This document shows, one piece after another, positions 8,839-17,411 of a DNA stretch of 39,951 nt (within the stretch, counting starts at the first letter, position 1; each line of letters starts with the position of its first letter). A program made the position numbers and the translations under genes. The DNA comes from Beijerinckiaceae bacterium. GTDB taxonomy: Bacteria > Pseudomonadota > Alphaproteobacteria > Rhizobiales > Beijerinckiaceae. The DNA lies in NCBI GenBank assembly GCA_025459195.1, contig JALORF010000011.1, forward strand, positions 1-39,951, given 5' to 3'. The notes below the pieces were generated by a model that made no database searches, was not told the origin of the DNA, and saw only the letters and a program-made list of their open reading frames with translations.

Positions 8839-9579
8839 ATGCCAGACCCCGCCATCATCACCGCCGCATTGCTGATCATCGGCGACGAGATCCTGTCCGG
8901 GCGCACCAAGGACAAGAACATCGGCTACATTGCCGAGTACATGACCAACATCGGCATCGACCTGAAGGAGGTCCGCGTCGTTCCGGACGAAGAGGACGAG
9001 ATCGTCACCGCCCTCAATGCCCTTCGCGCGCGCTACAGCTATGTCTTCACCACGGGCGGCATCGGACCCACCCATGATGACATCACCGCCGATTGCGTAG
9101 CCAAGGCATTCGGGCTGCCGATCGATGTCGACCAACGTGCCGTGGCCGTGATGCGCGAGCGTTTCAAGCCCGAGGAACTCAACGAGGCCCGGCTGCGCAT
9201 GGCGCGGATGCCCGAAGGCGCGGAACTGGTCCACAACAGCTACAACAAGGTGCCGGGTTTCCGCATCGGCAATGTCATCGTCATGGCCGGCGTGCCGGTG
9301 ATCATGCAGGCCATGCTCGATGCGGTCGCGCCGACGCTTCAGACCGGCGTGAAGCTGCTGTCGGAGAGCGTGCGCGCGGACAGGCGCGAGGGCGACATCG
9401 GCGAGCCTCTGCGCGCGGTCGCCAAGGCGCATCCGGCCACGATGATCGGCTCCTATCCGTTCTGGGATGAGGCCGGTCAGCCCAACACCAACCTGATCGT
9501 GCGCTCGCGCGAGCCGGCTGCGCTGGCTGCCGCCATGGCGGACGTCAAGGCCATGCTGGCCGCGTTGCCATCGGTCTGA
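8839..9579 (+). CDS. Competence/damage-inducible protein A-like molybdopterin-binding domain protein
   Basis: This 246-residue protein carries the MoCF-biosynthesis fold shared by MoaB, MogA and the N-terminal domain of CinA: LLIIGDEILSGRTKDKN at 10-26 and the signature FTTGGIGPTHDD near 72. It lacks the C-terminal CinA deamidase domain, as is usual for the short alphaproteobacterial members. The ATG at 8839 has an AAGGGA ribosome site six bases upstream, and the frame upstream of it is antisense to sfsA. The family is linked to nucleotide or NMN metabolism; the exact substrate is unknown. Confidence 0.9.
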   Translation: MPDPAIITAALLIIGDEILSGRTKDKNIGYIAEYMTNIGIDLKEVRVVPDEEDEIVTALNALRARYSYVFTTGGIGPTHDDITADCVAKAFGLPIDVDQRAVAVMRERFKPEELNEARLRMARMPEGAELVHNSYNKVPGFRIGNVIVMAGVPVIMQAMLDAVAPTLQTGVKLLSESVRADRREGDIGEPLRAVAKAHPATMIGSYPFWDEAGQPNTNLIVRSREPAALAAAMADVKAMLAALPSV

Positions 9580-9634
9580 GAGGCCGACCTGACAACTTAG
9601 TGATGGCATGATGCCTTGGCGTTGCCATCGGTCT
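9562..9634 (+). repeat. 16-bp direct repeat bridging two genes
   Basis: GCGTTGCCATCGGTCT occurs at 9562-9577, ending at the stop of the CinA-like gene, and again at 9619-9634, just before the amine oxidase start. The copies are exact and 57 bases apart. The second copy falls in sequence that would be coding only if the amine oxidase began at 9608, so it looks like a small local duplication of the gene end. Confidence 0.7.
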
Positions 9635-9649
9635 TTGGCATGTCGGGGC

Positions 9650-10993
9650 ATGACCGGAACCAAGCGATCATCATGCCCGTCGCGGCGCACCCTGCTGGCC
9701 GGCGGGCTCGCTGCCGCAGCCCTGCCCGGCATGACGGCGCGGCTGTTCGCGGCTGATGCCGACGTTCTGATCGTCGGGGCCGGCGCGGCTGGCCTCAGCG
9801 CGGCGCGCGAGCTGACACGCCTTGGCATCAGTTTCCGCATGGTCGAAGCCCGCGAGCGGATCGGCGGGCGCGCCTTCACGGATGCCTCGCTGGGGGCAGC
9901 CTTCGATGCGGGTGCGGAAATTGTGCACTTCGCTGATCGCAATCCATGGGTCGCGATTGCCCGCGATCTCGGCGTCAGCCTCGATGGCTCGGGCTGGCGC
10001 TCCGGCGGCTGGCAGGTCCATGCCGGCGGTCAGCCCCTCGGCATGATCGAGCGTGGCCGCCGCTGGCAGGCTTTCCGCGAGATGGAAGCACGGATGGAGC
10101 GCGTTGCTGCCAGCGGACGCGACATGTCGCTGGCCGAAGCCGTGGCCGACATGGCCCCTGAAAGCCGCGAGATCGCCCGTTCGGGCCTGCTGCTGGTGCT
10201 CGGCGAGGACGGCGAGCGCATTTCGGTGCTGGACAACCAGAGCCTGTGGAGCGGGCCTGACATGACCACCACCGGCGGCTATGGCGCGCTGGTGGCCGCC
10301 TATGGCAAGGCGCTGCCCGTCAGCCTCTCCACACCTGTCACGGCAATCGGCTGGGGCAACGGCGGCATCGAGGCCGTGACACCGCGCGGCACGATCACGG
10401 CGCGCGCCGCGATCATCACCGTTCCGGTCGGCGTGCTGAAAGCTGGTGGCATCCGCTTCACGCCAGAGTTGCCACCCGGCCACAGGGCGGCCCTCGACGG
10501 CATCGGCATGGGTGCGCTGACCAAGATCGCACTCAGGCTCGAAGGCGACCGCTTCGGCTTGTCCGATGGCACCACGCTGATGGAAGCCACCCGGCCAGAG
10601 GCCATGACGATGATCGAGATGTTCCCGGGCGGAAAGCCGCTGGCCGTGGCCATCTGCGGCGGCGACGTCGCCCGCGCCCTCGGTGCAGCCGGTGAGGCCG
10701 CAGCCGTCAGCCATGTGACCGACCTGCTGGCCGGCATGCTGGGCGCTTCGGTGCGCGGCGCGGTCAAGGCGGGCCGCCTCGCCTCCTGGTGGCATGATCC
10801 GCTCGCACACGGCTCCTACTCCGTCTGCCGGCCCGGCCACAGTGCAGCCCGCGCAGCGCTGGCCGAACCGGTGGCCTTGCGGCTCTGGTTCGCGGGCGAG
10901 GCCACGGGAGGCGGCGGCGCGATGACCGTTGGCGGCGCAACCTTGTCGGCCTGGAGCGCGGCGCGCGCCTGCGCAGCCAGCCTGAAAGCCTGA
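9650..10993 (+). CDS. Flavin-containing amine oxidase, probably Tat-exported
   Basis: This 447-residue FAD enzyme of the monoamine oxidase family has the dinucleotide motif VLIVGAGAAGLSAARELTRLG after a leader, then the second FAD contact MVEARERIGGRAF. The C-terminal part contains FAGEATGGGGAMTVGGA, matching the family's FAD/active-site motif. The leader SRRTLLAGGLAAAALPG resembles a twin-arginine signal, so oxidation of an amine in the periplasm is likely. I chose the ATG at 9650; an in-frame ATG at 9608 would add 14 residues that overlap a 16-bp duplicated segment. The substrate is unknown. Confidence 0.87.
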   Translation: MTGTKRSSCPSRRTLLAGGLAAAALPGMTARLFAADADVLIVGAGAAGLSAARELTRLGISFRMVEARERIGGRAFTDASLGAAFDAGAEIVHFADRNPWVAIARDLGVSLDGSGWRSGGWQVHAGGQPLGMIERGRRWQAFREMEARMERVAASGRDMSLAEAVADMAPESREIARSGLLLVLGEDGERISVLDNQSLWSGPDMTTTGGYGALVAAYGKALPVSLSTPVTAIGWGNGGIEAVTPRGTITARAAIITVPVGVLKAGGIRFTPELPPGHRAALDGIGMGALTKIALRLEGDRFGLSDGTTLMEATRPEAMTMIEMFPGGKPLAVAICGGDVARALGAAGEAAAVSHVTDLLAGMLGASVRGAVKAGRLASWWHDPLAHGSYSVCRPGHSAARAALAEPVALRLWFAGEATGGGGAMTVGGATLSAWSAARACAASLKA

Positions 10994-11119
10994 TCGCGGC
11001 GGTTTTTCAGGATTTGGCAACCATCCCCGCAGCATGATCGCTTCCTGCCGCAACGGGATGTGAGACAGGTGCAGGGCGTTGATCTTCTGGCCGGACGGGC
11101 GCATCAGGCCGTGGTGATG

Positions 11120-11938
11120 ATGAGCCGTTCCCCCCGGATTCTGGTGTTCGATTCAGGCCTTGGCGGCCTGACGGTGTTCCGCGAGATCGTCCGCGCCCGT
11201 CCCGACGCCACCTTTCTCTATGTCGCGGATGATGCGGCCTTTCCCTATGGCGCATGGCGCGAGCCCGACCTGGTGGCGCGACTGATCGACCAGATCGGAA
11301 CCCTGATCGCAGCGCATGGTCCCGATTGCGTGGTGATGGCCTGCAACACGGCCTCGACCCTGGCCCTGCCGGCACTCCGCGCCCGCTTTGCCACGCCGTT
11401 CGTCGGCACGGTGCCGGCCATCAAGCCGGCGGCGGAGCGCTCCCAGAGCCGCCTGTTCTCGGTGCTGGCCACGCCCGGAACCGTGGCCCGCGACTACACA
11501 CGGGACCTTGTGCGCAGCTATGCCGGCGATTGCGATGTCACGTTGGTGGGGTCGGCGCGCCTGGCCGGCATGGCCGAAGCCCAGATGCATGGCGAACCGG
11601 CCAGCGACGCCGAGATCGGCGCCGAGATCGCACCCTGCTTCGCCAGCGTCACCGATGCCGACGGAACCGTGCGCCGCACCGATGTGATCACCTTGTCCTG
11701 CACCCACTACCCCTTGCTGCTGCCGCGCCTGCAGGCGCTCGCGCCATGGCCGGTGACGTGGATCGATCCGGCACCAGCCATTGCCCGGCGCGTCGTGCAA
11801 CTGCTCGGACCAGGCCCGGCGCACAGCCTCGCCGGCGAGGCCACGGCCCTTTTCAGCGCAGGTCCGCCCGGGCCCGAGGTTGTCAGGGCGCTGGCTGGCT
11901 TCGGCGTGGATTGTGACAGCAAGGCGAGCGCACGCTGA
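11120..11938 (+). CDS. murI: Glutamate racemase
   Basis: This 272-residue enzyme interconverts L- and D-glutamate for peptidoglycan synthesis. The family hallmarks are all visible: the substrate-binding FDSGLGGLTV (Asp11), PYGAW, the first catalytic cysteine in ACNTAS (Cys75) and the second in SCTHYP (Cys194). Two adjacent ATGs (11117 and 11120) follow GTGGTG; none has a clear ribosome site, and the start could be any of these. A terminator-like hairpin follows 62 bases downstream. The gene is in the same direction as rpsD but probably a separate unit. Confidence 0.94.
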   Translation: MSRSPRILVFDSGLGGLTVFREIVRARPDATFLYVADDAAFPYGAWREPDLVARLIDQIGTLIAAHGPDCVVMACNTASTLALPALRARFATPFVGTVPAIKPAAERSQSRLFSVLATPGTVARDYTRDLVRSYAGDCDVTLVGSARLAGMAEAQMHGEPASDAEIGAEIAPCFASVTDADGTVRRTDVITLSCTHYPLLLPRLQALAPWPVTWIDPAPAIARRVVQLLGPGPAHSLAGEATALFSAGPPGPEVVRALAGFGVDCDSKASAR

Positions 11939-12000
11939 GGACGGATCGGCCGGAAAGTCCGGTTGACCGTTGACATCGAAGCCGGTTCATGGCTTTAAGC

Positions 12001-12040
12001 AGCCCGTCGCGCGGGTCAGCAATGGCCCGCGTGGCTTTTT
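12001..12040 (+). terminator. Probable intrinsic terminator after murI
   Basis: The outer arms AGCC/GGCT and inner arms CGCGGG/CCCGCG form a bulged hairpin with a short loop, followed directly by TTTTT (12036-12040). It lies between murI and the rpsD leader. Confidence 0.55.
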
Positions 12041-12123
12041 CCGCACCCGTGAACCGGCTGAGATCAGCCTGGTTCTGTCGCCCGCTCCGGATCAAGGTCC
12101 GGTGTGTGGAGCAGGAGGGCGCG

Positions 12124-12150
12124 GTCCTCACAACTCGCATCCAAGAGGAC
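12124..12150 (+). promoter_or_regulatory. rpsD leader inverted repeat covering the ribosome site
   Basis: GTCCTC (12124-12129) is complementary to GAGGAC (12145-12150), and the second arm contains most of the Shine-Dalgarno AAGAGGA (12143-12149) of rpsD. In RNA the pairing would hide the ribosome site. A second small hairpin, CCGGA/TCCGG, sits at 12087-12102. S4 autoregulation of its own message is known in other bacteria; a link here is inference. Confidence 0.4.
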
Positions 12151-12157
12151 ACGCGAC

Positions 12158-12775
12158 ATGTCAAAGCGCCACGCCGCCAAATACAAGCTCGACCGCCGCA
12201 TGGGCCAGAATATCTGGGGCCGCCCGAAGTCCCCGGTCAATCGCCGCGAATACGGCCCCGGCCAGCATGGCCAGCGCCGCAAGGGCAAGATGTCGGATTT
12301 CGGCACCCAGCTCCGCGCCAAGCAGAAGCTCAAGGGCTATTACGGCTCCATCTCCGAGCGCCAGTTCCGTGGCTACTATGCCGAAGCCGTGCGCATGAAG
12401 GGTGACTCGGGCGAAAACCTGATCGGCCTGCTCGAATGCCGTCTGGATGCGGTTGTCTACCGCGCCAAGTTCGTGCCGACCGTGTTCGCCGCGCGCCAGT
12501 TCGTCAACCATGGCCACGTCACGGTCAATGGTCGCAAGGTCAACATCCCGAGCTACTCGGTGAAGCCGGGTGATGTCGTGGCCGTCAAGGAAGCCTCCAG
12601 GCAGATGATCCTGGTGCTCGAAGCGGTCGGCCTCGCCGAGCGCGACGTGCCGGATTATCTCGAAACCGACCACACCAAGATGACCACCAAGCTGGCCCGC
12701 GTTCCCACGCTCACCGATGTGCCCTATCCGGTGCAGATGGAACCCAACCTCGTGGTCGAGTTCTACTCGCGCTGA
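12158..12775 (+). CDS. rpsD: 30S ribosomal protein S4
   Basis: This 205-residue protein is S4, which nucleates small-subunit assembly on 16S rRNA. It begins [21 protein letters not shown], contains [14 protein letters not shown] and the S4 RNA-binding domain ([17 protein letters not shown]...[17 protein letters not shown], residues about 95-150). It ends with the family's [17 protein letters not shown]. It stands alone, outside an alpha operon, as is usual in alphaproteobacteria. The ATG at 12158 follows AAGAGGA with eight bases spacing. A strong terminator follows. Confidence 0.98.
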   Translation: MSKRHAAKYKLDRRMGQNIWGRPKSPVNRREYGPGQHGQRRKGKMSDFGTQLRAKQKLKGYYGSISERQFRGYYAEAVRMKGDSGENLIGLLECRLDAVVYRAKFVPTVFAARQFVNHGHVTVNGRKVNIPSYSVKPGDVVAVKEASRQMILVLEAVGLAERDVPDYLETDHTKMTTKLARVPTLTDVPYPVQMEPNLVVEFYSR

Positions 12776-12822
12776 GTTCGGCTGGCCGGCCTCCGCCGGT
12801 CATCAGATCTGCCAGACAAGCG

Positions 12823-12847
12823 AAAGCCGCCCTCACGGGCGGCTTTT
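12823..12847 (+). terminator. Intrinsic terminator of rpsD
   Basis: A perfect 10-bp stem AAAGCCGCCC / GGGCGGCTTT with a TCAC loop runs into TTTTG. The stem also ends in A/T pairs on both sides, so it could act for the convergent Spy-like gene as well. Confidence 0.88.
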
Positions 12848-12889
12848 GTGTTGTCAGGATGGCCTGCTTGGAGGCCGCGAACCAGCCGC

Positions 12890-13441
12890 TCAGTTGCGCC
12901 CGTCGCCGCCGCGTCCACCGCGACCTTCTCCGCGACTTTCTCCGCGACCTTCACCATGGCCGTCGCCGCGCCCCTGCCAGCGACCGCCCGGCAGGCTCTT
13001 GCGGACCGTTTCCTTCTGGTTGGCATCCAGCGTGGCCCAGAGCGGCTTCACGGCGGTGGACAATTCGCGCATGTTGGTGGCACCGGTCGCGGCGCGCTGC
13101 GCCATGAAATCCAGCCTGTCCGGCAACTCGGCATTGCGCATGCGCTCCATGTTGCCCTGACGGCTGGCGCGGCGTTCATCCTGCATCTTGCGCAACTGGG
13201 CCTGAACCGGAGCCCAGAGCGGCTCCTGGGCCGGCGTGAGCTTCAGGTCGGATTTGAGCTGTTCGATGCGGCGGTTCATGCGCTCTTCCATGCGGGCGGC
13301 GCGGCGCTCCATGCGGCTGGTGGACTGCTCGGCACGCGGGCCGGAACCGGGCTGGGGCGAGGACTGCGGCGCGGGCTGCGCATAGGCAGCGGCACCGATC
13401 AGCAACACGGAAGCAGCGGCAATCAGGGTGAGGCGTTTCAT
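12890..13441 (-). CDS. Spy/CpxP-like periplasmic LTXXQ-motif protein
   Basis: This 183-residue protein has a Sec signal peptide (MKRLTLIAAASVLLIGAAAYA, cleaved before Gln22) and two LTXXQ-type motifs: LKLTPAQEPLWAPV near 66-79 and LWATLDANQKETV near 133-145. Highly charged helices surround them. Spy/CpxP relatives are periplasmic stress chaperones. The last 30 residues are an unusual Gly/Arg/Glu/Asp-rich tail (GRGDGHGEGRGESRGEG and on) made of near-repeats. The ATG has GGAG eight bases upstream. It diverges from the ATP12 gene. Confidence 0.8.
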   Translation of the reverse strand: MKRLTLIAAASVLLIGAAAYAQPAPQSSPQPGSGPRAEQSTSRMERRAARMEERMNRRIEQLKSDLKLTPAQEPLWAPVQAQLRKMQDERRASRQGNMERMRNAELPDRLDFMAQRAATGATNMRELSTAVKPLWATLDANQKETVRKSLPGGRWQGRGDGHGEGRGESRGEGRGGRGGDGRN

Positions 13442-13524
13442 CTCGGTTTCTCCGGTTTCAGTGGGTATCGTGGTCTCGATGTCCGCATCATGCCGCCATG
13501 CCCCTGTCGCTGCGATGGCGCGAG

Positions 13525-13542
13525 GATGACGGTTTTGTCATC
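13525..13542. promoter_or_regulatory. Inverted repeat in the spy-like / ATP12 intergenic region
   Basis: GATGAC and GTCATC are exact 6-base inverted arms separated by GGTTTT, about 85 bases upstream of the Spy-like start and 44 bases upstream of the ATP12 start. The size fits a dimeric regulator's operator; nothing identifies the regulator. Confidence 0.25.
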
Positions 13543-13585
13543 TTTGGCGCTGACGCGCCGGGGCGGGCATGCTAGCAATTTTGCG

Positions 13586-14392
13586 ATGTCGACTGATGCC
13601 TTCCTCTCCCTGTTCGGTGCCCGCGACGCGCACGAACCCAGCGACCCGATGAAGGCCGCCCAGGGCAGCATGCGCAATGCGCTTCCGAAGCGTTTCTACA
13701 CCACGGCCTCGGTGGAATTGCGGCAGGGCCTGTGGCAGGTGCTGCTCGACGGCAAGGCCGCACGGACACCGGCCCGTCAGCCGCTGGCGGTCGACAACCA
13801 GGCCATCGCTGTCGCCATGGCTGCCGAATGGCAGGCCCAGCAGGAGCGGATCGACCCCGCGGCGATGCCGCTGACGCGGCTTGCCAACGCTGCCATCGAT
13901 GGTGTCCGCGATGTTCCGGAGCCGGTGCGTGCGGAGATCGTGCGCTATGCCGGCTCGGACCTGATCTGCTACCGCGCCGAGACCCCGCGCGAACTCACCG
14001 AACGCCAGTGTGCGGCCTGGGATCCGTTGCTGGCCTGGGCCGGCTCGACCCTTGGCGCAGAGCTCGCCCCGGCCAACGGCATCATCCATGTGACGCAATC
14101 GCCCCGGGCGCTGGCCCGCATCGCCGAGGCCGTCGCGGCCGTGGCGGCACCGGTGCCGCTTGCGGCGCTGAGCGCAGCCACCACGATCAGCGGCTCGGCC
14201 GTGATCGCGCTGGCGCTGGCCCATGGCAGGCTCGATGCGGAGTCCGCCTGGCTGGCGGCCTCGGTCGACGAGGACTATCAAGCCTCGGTCTGGGGTGCCG
14301 ATGACGAGGCGCTGTTCCGGCAGGCCAACCGGCGGCGGGATTTCGGTGCGGCAGCCCTGGCGCTCGCCAGTTCCCGCGCCACGACACAGTGA
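13586..14392 (+). CDS. ATP12-family F1-ATPase assembly chaperone
   Basis: This 268-residue protein matches the ATP12 family, which in mitochondria binds the F1 alpha subunit during assembly and is conserved in alphaproteobacteria. Diagnostic stretches are KRFYTTASVELRQGLWQVLLDGKAARTPARQPL near residues 35-67, MPLTRLANAAIDGV near 94-107, and the C-terminal WLAASVDEDYQASVWG. The ATG at 13586 has no obvious ribosome site; an in-frame ATG at 13649 is an alternative. It opens a tight forward run of five genes, with only nine bases before the dipeptidase. Confidence 0.88.
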   Translation: MSTDAFLSLFGARDAHEPSDPMKAAQGSMRNALPKRFYTTASVELRQGLWQVLLDGKAARTPARQPLAVDNQAIAVAMAAEWQAQQERIDPAAMPLTRLANAAIDGVRDVPEPVRAEIVRYAGSDLICYRAETPRELTERQCAAWDPLLAWAGSTLGAELAPANGIIHVTQSPRALARIAEAVAAVAAPVPLAALSAATTISGSAVIALALAHGRLDAESAWLAASVDEDYQASVWGADDEALFRQANRRRDFGAAALALASSRATTQ

Positions 14393-14401
14393 GGATGCGC
14401 C

Positions 14402-15664
14402 ATGGCTCTGGCACGCGAGATCGGTCGCAAGGACGGCGCACACAAGCGGGCTGTCGAATTGCTGAAAACAGCCCCGCTGATCGACGGCCACAACGACCTG
14501 CCCTGGGTTCTGCGCAAGGCATCAGGCGGGGATCTGGTCGCCTATGACCTGACAAAGGTGCATCCGGAAACCGACACCGACATCCCGCGCCTCAAGGCCG
14601 GCATGGTCACGGTTCAGGTCATGGCCGCTTTCCTGCCGAGCGAGATCGCCAATCCAGCCACGGTGACGCTGGAACAGATCGATCTGATCCGGCGCATGGA
14701 AGCGCTGCATGCCGATGTCTTCATGCCCGTCCGCCGCGCCACGGACATTGCCGCCGCCAAGCGCAAGGGCAAGATCGGCACCCTGATTTCCGTGGAAGGG
14801 ACGGTCGGCTGCGAGGGCTCGCTGGCCCCGATCCGGATGTGGCACCAGCTTGGCGTCCGCCTGATCACGCTGTGCCACAATGGCTCGCTGCCATGGGTGG
14901 ATTCCTCCACCGACAGGCCGATCGCCAACGGGCTGTCCAATTTCGGGCATGAACTGGTGGCCGAACTCAACCGCCTCGGCATCATCGTCGATCTGTCCCA
15001 CGCTTCGCCGCAGGCTGCGCATGCCGTCATCAAGGCCAGCCGCGCGCCGGTGGTGCTGTCCCACTCCAATGCCCATGCGCTGTGCCCGCATCCGCGCAAT
15101 GCGCCGGACAGCCTGATCAGGGCTGTGGCCGAGAGCGAGGGCATCATCATGGCGACCTTCGTGCCCTCCTTCATCAACCCGGAACTGTGGAAGCGCATCG
15201 AGAAGATCAAGCGCGCACACTGGCCGAATGCTGATCCGGCGGTGATTGCCGCCCTTGACGATCCACCGGATTTTGGCCCGCTTCCGCCAGCCACGCTGGC
15301 CCAATTCTGTGAGCATGTCGAATATCTCCTCAAGCTCGCCGGCCCGGACCATGTCGGCATCGGTGGGGATTTCTATGGCGGACCGCAGCCGGTCGGCCTT
15401 GAGGATGCCTCGGTCTATCCGGCCCTGTTCGCAGAGCTGATCCGGCGCGGCCATGGCGAGCAGGTGCTGTCGCGCCTGGCCGGTGCCAATTTCCTGCGCG
15501 TCATGCGCCGGGTCGAACGGGTGGGCCGCACCATCGAGAAGGAGCACCAGCCTGCGCCAAAGGCGCGCGTGCGCCGCCATGCCCGCAGGCCGGCCGCAAG
15601 CAGCAGGTCTGCCGCCGTGCTCGGCACGGTGCGGATGGCCGCCGCCAAGCCCAAGTCGCGCTGA
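14402..15664 (+). CDS. Membrane dipeptidase (peptidase M19 family)
   Basis: This 420-residue zinc dipeptidase has the metal ligands of renal dipeptidase: His30 and Asp32 (DGHND), bridging Glu132 (SVEGT), His200 (DLSHAS) and His221 (LSHSNAH), plus Asp323 (GIGGDFYG). The family hydrolyses dipeptides, including D-amino-acid-containing ones. No signal peptide is seen. The C-terminal 50 residues are an Arg/Lys/Ala-rich tail beyond the usual barrel end. GAGGA precedes the ATG by six bases. It sits nine bases after ATP12 and 13 bases before the first hydrolase. Confidence 0.92.
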   Translation: MALAREIGRKDGAHKRAVELLKTAPLIDGHNDLPWVLRKASGGDLVAYDLTKVHPETDTDIPRLKAGMVTVQVMAAFLPSEIANPATVTLEQIDLIRRMEALHADVFMPVRRATDIAAAKRKGKIGTLISVEGTVGCEGSLAPIRMWHQLGVRLITLCHNGSLPWVDSSTDRPIANGLSNFGHELVAELNRLGIIVDLSHASPQAAHAVIKASRAPVVLSHSNAHALCPHPRNAPDSLIRAVAESEGIIMATFVPSFINPELWKRIEKIKRAHWPNADPAVIAALDDPPDFGPLPPATLAQFCEHVEYLLKLAGPDHVGIGGDFYGGPQPVGLEDASVYPALFAELIRRGHGEQVLSRLAGANFLRVMRRVERVGRTIEKEHQPAPKARVRRHARRPAASSRSAAVLGTVRMAAAKPKSR

Positions 15665-15677
15665 GCAGGACGGCCGC

Positions 15678-16445
15678 ATGCAGCGCTTTTCCTCAAGTGG
15701 CGTGGGCATCGCCTTTGTCGATGTGCCGCCAACCGCCGCCGACAGGCATGAGCCGATCGTGCTGGTGCATGGTTTCGCCTCCAACCACATGGTCAACTGG
15801 GTCAATACAGGCTGGGTGAAGCTGCTCGCCGGCGATGGTCGCCGCGTCATCGCGCTCGACAATCGCGGCCACGGCCAGAGCGAGCGCCTGGCCGACCCGG
15901 CTGCCTATCATGCCGCCATCATGGCCGATGATGTCAGCCGGCTGATGGATCATCTCGGCATCGGCCGCGCCGATGTCATGGGCTACTCGATGGGCGCGCG
16001 CATCACCGCGCACCTGGCTCTCGCGCATCCGGCCCGCGTGCGTTCGGCCCTGCTTGGCGGGCTCGGCATCAAGCTGGTCGATGGGGTCGGCCTGCCCCTG
16101 GGTATCGCGGATGCGATGGAGGTTGGCCATGTCAGTGACCTCACTGACCCGACCCAGCGCATGTTCAGGGCCTTTGCCGAAGCCACGGGCAGCGACCTGC
16201 CCTCGATGGCCGCCTGCATCCGTGGCTCGCGCCAGACCCTGAGCGAGGACGAGGTGCGGCGCATCACCATGCCGGTGCTGGTCTCGGTCGGCACCGCAGA
16301 CCATGTGGCCGGCCCCGCAGCCCCCCTGGTCGCCCTGCTGCCGCATGGCGAGGTTCTGGATATTCCGGGCCGCGACCACAACCTTGCGGTGGGCGACCGC
16401 ACGCACAAGCAGGGCGTGCTCGATTTCCTCGCGCGCCGCCCATGA
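15678..16445 (+). CDS. Alpha/beta hydrolase (first of a tandem pair)
   Basis: This 255-residue serine hydrolase has a complete catalytic triad: nucleophile Ser104 in GYSMG, Asp208 in VGTADHV and His234 in GRDHNLA. The oxyanion HGFAS loop is at 31-35 and DNRGHGQS at 61-68. The substrate cannot be read from sequence; the layout resembles esterases and haloperoxidase-like hydrolases. The ATG at 15678 has AGGA seven bases upstream. It lies ten bases before a second hydrolase from which it differs clearly in sequence, so this is not a recent duplication. Confidence 0.87.
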   Translation: MQRFSSSGVGIAFVDVPPTAADRHEPIVLVHGFASNHMVNWVNTGWVKLLAGDGRRVIALDNRGHGQSERLADPAAYHAAIMADDVSRLMDHLGIGRADVMGYSMGARITAHLALAHPARVRSALLGGLGIKLVDGVGLPLGIADAMEVGHVSDLTDPTQRMFRAFAEATGSDLPSMAACIRGSRQTLSEDEVRRITMPVLVSVGTADHVAGPAAPLVALLPHGEVLDIPGRDHNLAVGDRTHKQGVLDFLARRP

Positions 16446-16455
16446 CAGGCCGCCC

Positions 16456-17373
16456 ATGACCAGCGCGACCAGCCGCTCGCCAGCCGATAGAACCGGCCTT
16501 CAGCGCATCTATCGCGGCGCCGATGGCGGCAGGCTCGTCGCCACGGTCCACGGCCATGCCGAACGCAGTGCCCTCTTGCTGCATGGCGGCGGGCAGACCC
16601 GCCATGCCTGGCGCAAGACCGGCCTTGCCCTCGCCCACTCCTGGCAGGTCATTGCGCTGGACCAGCGCGGCCACGGCGCGAGCGACTGGGCCAATGACGG
16701 TGCCTATGCCTTTCCGGACTTTGCCCGCGATGCCAGAGCCGTGGCCCGCCAGATCGCTGACCGGACCGGGCTGAAGCCGGTGGTGATCGGCGCATCGCTT
16801 GGCGGCATCGCAGCGTTGCTGGCCCTCGATGACCCCGCCGATCCGCCTTTCTCGGCCCTGTGCATGGTCGACATCGTGCCGCAGATGAACCCGGCTGGCG
16901 TCGACACCATCCAGGGCTTCATGCGCGCCCGCGCCGCCGAGGGCTTCGCCTCCGTCGAGGAAGCGGCCGATGCGGTGGCTGCCTACCTGCCGCACCGCCC
17001 GCGCCCGGCCTCGCTCGATGGCCTGCGCCGCAACCTGCGCCATGACCCTGACGGGCGCTGGCGCTGGCACTGGGATCCGCGCTTTCTCGACGGTCCCCGC
17101 TCGGTCAACGCCGAATGGGACGCCGTTCGCGACACGCTGATGCGTCAGGCGGCGCTGCTTGCCATTCCGGGCCTTCTGGTGCGCGGAGCCTTCAGCGAAC
17201 TGGTGACCGATGAAGCGGCGCAGGAATTCCTGGGTGTCGCCCGCACCATGACCAGCGTCGACGTGGCCAAGGCCCGCCACATGGTGGCCGGCGACAGCAA
17301 TGACGATTTCATCGCCGCCATCAGCGCGTTCCTGGCGACCATCACCCCTTTGCCGGCGCGCGCAACACCCTAG
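16456..17373 (+). CDS. Alpha/beta hydrolase (second of a tandem pair)
   Basis: This 305-residue hydrolase has HGGGQTRHAW (oxyanion loop, 43-52), DQRGHGASDW at 69-78, nucleophile Ser114 in GASLG and catalytic His275 in ARHMVAGDSNDDF. The last of these is a signature of a peroxidase/epoxide-hydrolase-like subgroup. At the acid position the sequence reads RGAFSELV, so Glu248 stands where relatives usually have Asp (RGxxSD). It continues the ATP12-dipeptidase run and is followed after 38 bases by the carbonic anhydrase gene. The substrate is unknown. Confidence 0.87.
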   Translation: MTSATSRSPADRTGLQRIYRGADGGRLVATVHGHAERSALLLHGGGQTRHAWRKTGLALAHSWQVIALDQRGHGASDWANDGAYAFPDFARDARAVARQIADRTGLKPVVIGASLGGIAALLALDDPADPPFSALCMVDIVPQMNPAGVDTIQGFMRARAAEGFASVEEAADAVAAYLPHRPRPASLDGLRRNLRHDPDGRWRWHWDPRFLDGPRSVNAEWDAVRDTLMRQAALLAIPGLLVRGAFSELVTDEAAQEFLGVARTMTSVDVAKARHMVAGDSNDDFIAAISAFLATITPLPARATP

Positions 17374-17411
17374 TTCCGGGCAGTTGCCCGCTGGCCCAAG
17401 GAGCACGAACC

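Noticed and set aside
10981-11011. CCTGAAA / TTTCAGG inverted repeat at the amine oxidase end
   Set aside because: A 7-bp stem with a 17-base loop that begins within the coding end; too weak for a terminator.
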